Position numbers and translations under genes: made by a program. This document shows, one piece after another, positions 6,813-7,224 of a stretch of DNA of 7,224 nt (its first letter is position 1; every line of letters starts with the position of its first letter). Origin of the DNA: Deltaproteobacteria bacterium (GTDB lineage Bacteria > Desulfobacterota > Dissulfuribacteria > Dissulfuribacterales > QOAL01); NCBI GenBank assembly GCA_015486425.1, contig WFRQ01000259.1:1-7224 (forward strand), written 5' to 3'. The notes under the pieces are model-generated. The model was not told the DNA's origin. It saw nothing but the letters and a program-made list of their open reading frames with translations, and made no database searches.

Positions 6813-6840
6813 GTTATCACAATAGCCCTGTCAATGTAAA
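6813..6840 (-). promoter_or_regulatory. Candidate promoter of the PEP-CTERM gene
   Basis: Read on the - strand, TTTACA (6840-6835) is followed after 16 nt by GATAAC (6818-6813), preceded by TGT as in an extended -10 element (6821-6819). This gives a possible sigma70 promoter about 65-70 nt upstream of the start codon. A TTGACA match (6834-6829) is also present, but its best -10 candidate, TATATT at 6807-6802, is 21 nt away, which is too far. The inverted repeat GGTTAT-CACA-ATAGCC (6812-6827) overlaps the proposed -10 box and could be an operator. This is sequence inspection only. Confidence 0.3.
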
Positions 6841-6997
6841 GCAAACGAAACGAGTTAGTCAGTCGGGGTTGATAGTCATATAGACTCTGATTAGGCTGTC
6901 CACTTCAATATGAACTGGTATCTGGCCTGACAGACAATACATGGCAGTTGCAACCAGACCTATACGGTTCACTGAGTTTACCACTGAAAAAAACCAA

Positions 6998-7013
6998 ATA
7001 TTATGCATAATAT
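6998..7013. repeat. Perfect 16-bp palindrome over the helicase start codon
   Basis: ATATTATGCATAATAT equals its own reverse complement, with its centre at 7005/7006, so the ATG at 7003-7005 lies inside it. It could be a dimeric regulator site overlapping the start, or in RNA a weak AU hairpin that hides the start codon. AT-rich palindromes also arise by chance, so a function is unproven. Confidence 0.5.
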
Positions 7014-7224
7014 CACTGACAAAGAATTCAGGGCAAGTCTCAACCCTGAACAGTATAGAGCAGTCACCCATCTCACAGGCCCGGTACTTGTAATAGCAGG
7101 TGCTGGCAGCGGCAAAACCAGGACCCTTGTTTACCGTGTTGCACGCCTGATCATGGAGGGGATTGTACCTGAATCCATCCTGCTGCTCACATTTACACGC
7201 AAGGCGGCAGCAAGCATGCTCAGG
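7003..7224 (+). CDS. UvrD/Rep-family superfamily 1 DNA helicase, N-terminal fragment
   Basis: The frame from ATG 7003 stays open to the window edge and gives the first 74 residues. They carry the start of a superfamily 1A helicase: the Q-motif region LNPEQYRAV (13-21, Q17), Walker A GAGSGKT (33-39, K38 and T39) and motif Ia LLLTFTRKAA (60-69). Enzymes of this type are ATP-driven 3'-5' DNA translocases that work in repair, replication restart or, when fused to a nuclease domain, recombination. The missing C-terminus prevents assignment to UvrD, PcrA, Rep or AddA-like groups. In-frame TGA codons at 6973 and 6985 and the lack of another start make 7003 the only reasonable ATG. No Shine-Dalgarno is visible before it (the upstream bases are A-rich), and a 16-bp palindrome covers the start. 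It is divergent from the PEP-CTERM gene and unlikely to be functionally linked to it. Confidence 0.9.
   Translation, partial: MHNITDKEFRASLNPEQYRAVTHLTGPVLVIAGAGSGKTRTLVYRVARLIMEGIVPESILLLTFTRKAAASMLR

Larger units (their letters stand above)
6744..7002. other. Divergent intergenic region between PEP-CTERM and helicase genes
   Basis: These 259 nt must hold the promoters for both outward-facing genes. The left part holds the candidate - strand promoter and an imperfect inverted repeat (6812-6827). The middle (6850-6990) has no tRNA-like fold, repeat array or clear promoter that I can support. AGTC-ATATA-GACT at 6874-6886 is a 4-bp stem only. On the - strand a 70-codon frame (6859-7071) crosses the helicase start and is probably not a gene. 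Confidence 0.6.

Noticed and set aside
6859..7071. - strand open frame of 70 codons in the divergent region
   Set aside because: It overlaps the helicase N-terminus, including the Q-motif region, and its translation has no family features.

Overview
The window is a gene-dense bacterial stretch of roughly 50% GC. It looks like a Gram-negative with periplasmic c-type haem maturation and a PEP-CTERM/exosortase sorting system. The mix of a haem-c DUF3365-type sensor kinase, a PEP-CTERM protein with a VPxPSALxLLGSG tail and an HNH protein of a type I associate with deltaproteobacteria suggests Desulfobacterota; Nitrospirota is an alternative. This placement is inference, with no 16S or search behind it.

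Layout: (1) bases 1-297 hold the 3' part of a small cupin protein on +. (2) Bases 298-551 are an AT-richer gap with weak promoter-like signals and a perfect 10-bp palindrome. (3) Bases 552-6044 hold five tightly packed + strand genes: a membrane sensor histidine kinase with a CxxCH haem motif, an OmpR/PhoB-type response regulator, a 102-residue HNH endonuclease-like protein, glmS, and a UDP-glucuronate 4-epimerase-like gene. The junctions are 5 nt, an 8-nt overlap, 4 nt and 20 nt, so they are probably one transcription unit. (4) Converging on it is a - strand gene (6069-6743) for a secreted PEP-CTERM-type protein. (5) Bases 6744-7002 are a divergent intergenic region. (6) From 7003 to the right edge runs the start of a UvrD/Rep-family helicase on +, truncated by the window.

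How the genes may work together: GlmS makes glucosamine-6-phosphate, which leads to UDP-GlcNAc, and the epimerase interconverts UDP-glucuronate and UDP-galacturonate. Both feed wall, LPS or exopolysaccharide synthesis. PEP-CTERM proteins are known to co-occur with exopolysaccharide loci, so a surface-polysaccharide theme is plausible. A haem-bearing periplasmic sensor at the head of the operon could tie it to redox state or a small ligand, but the regulon cannot be read from this sequence.

I see no CRISPR array, tRNA, rRNA, insertion sequence or phage gene. The least ordinary points are the HNH nuclease gene embedded by overlap between a two-component system and glmS, the covalent-haem motif in the kinase, and a 16-bp perfect palindrome across the helicase start codon, which lacks a visible Shine-Dalgarno. 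None of these amounts to clear evidence of a new system.
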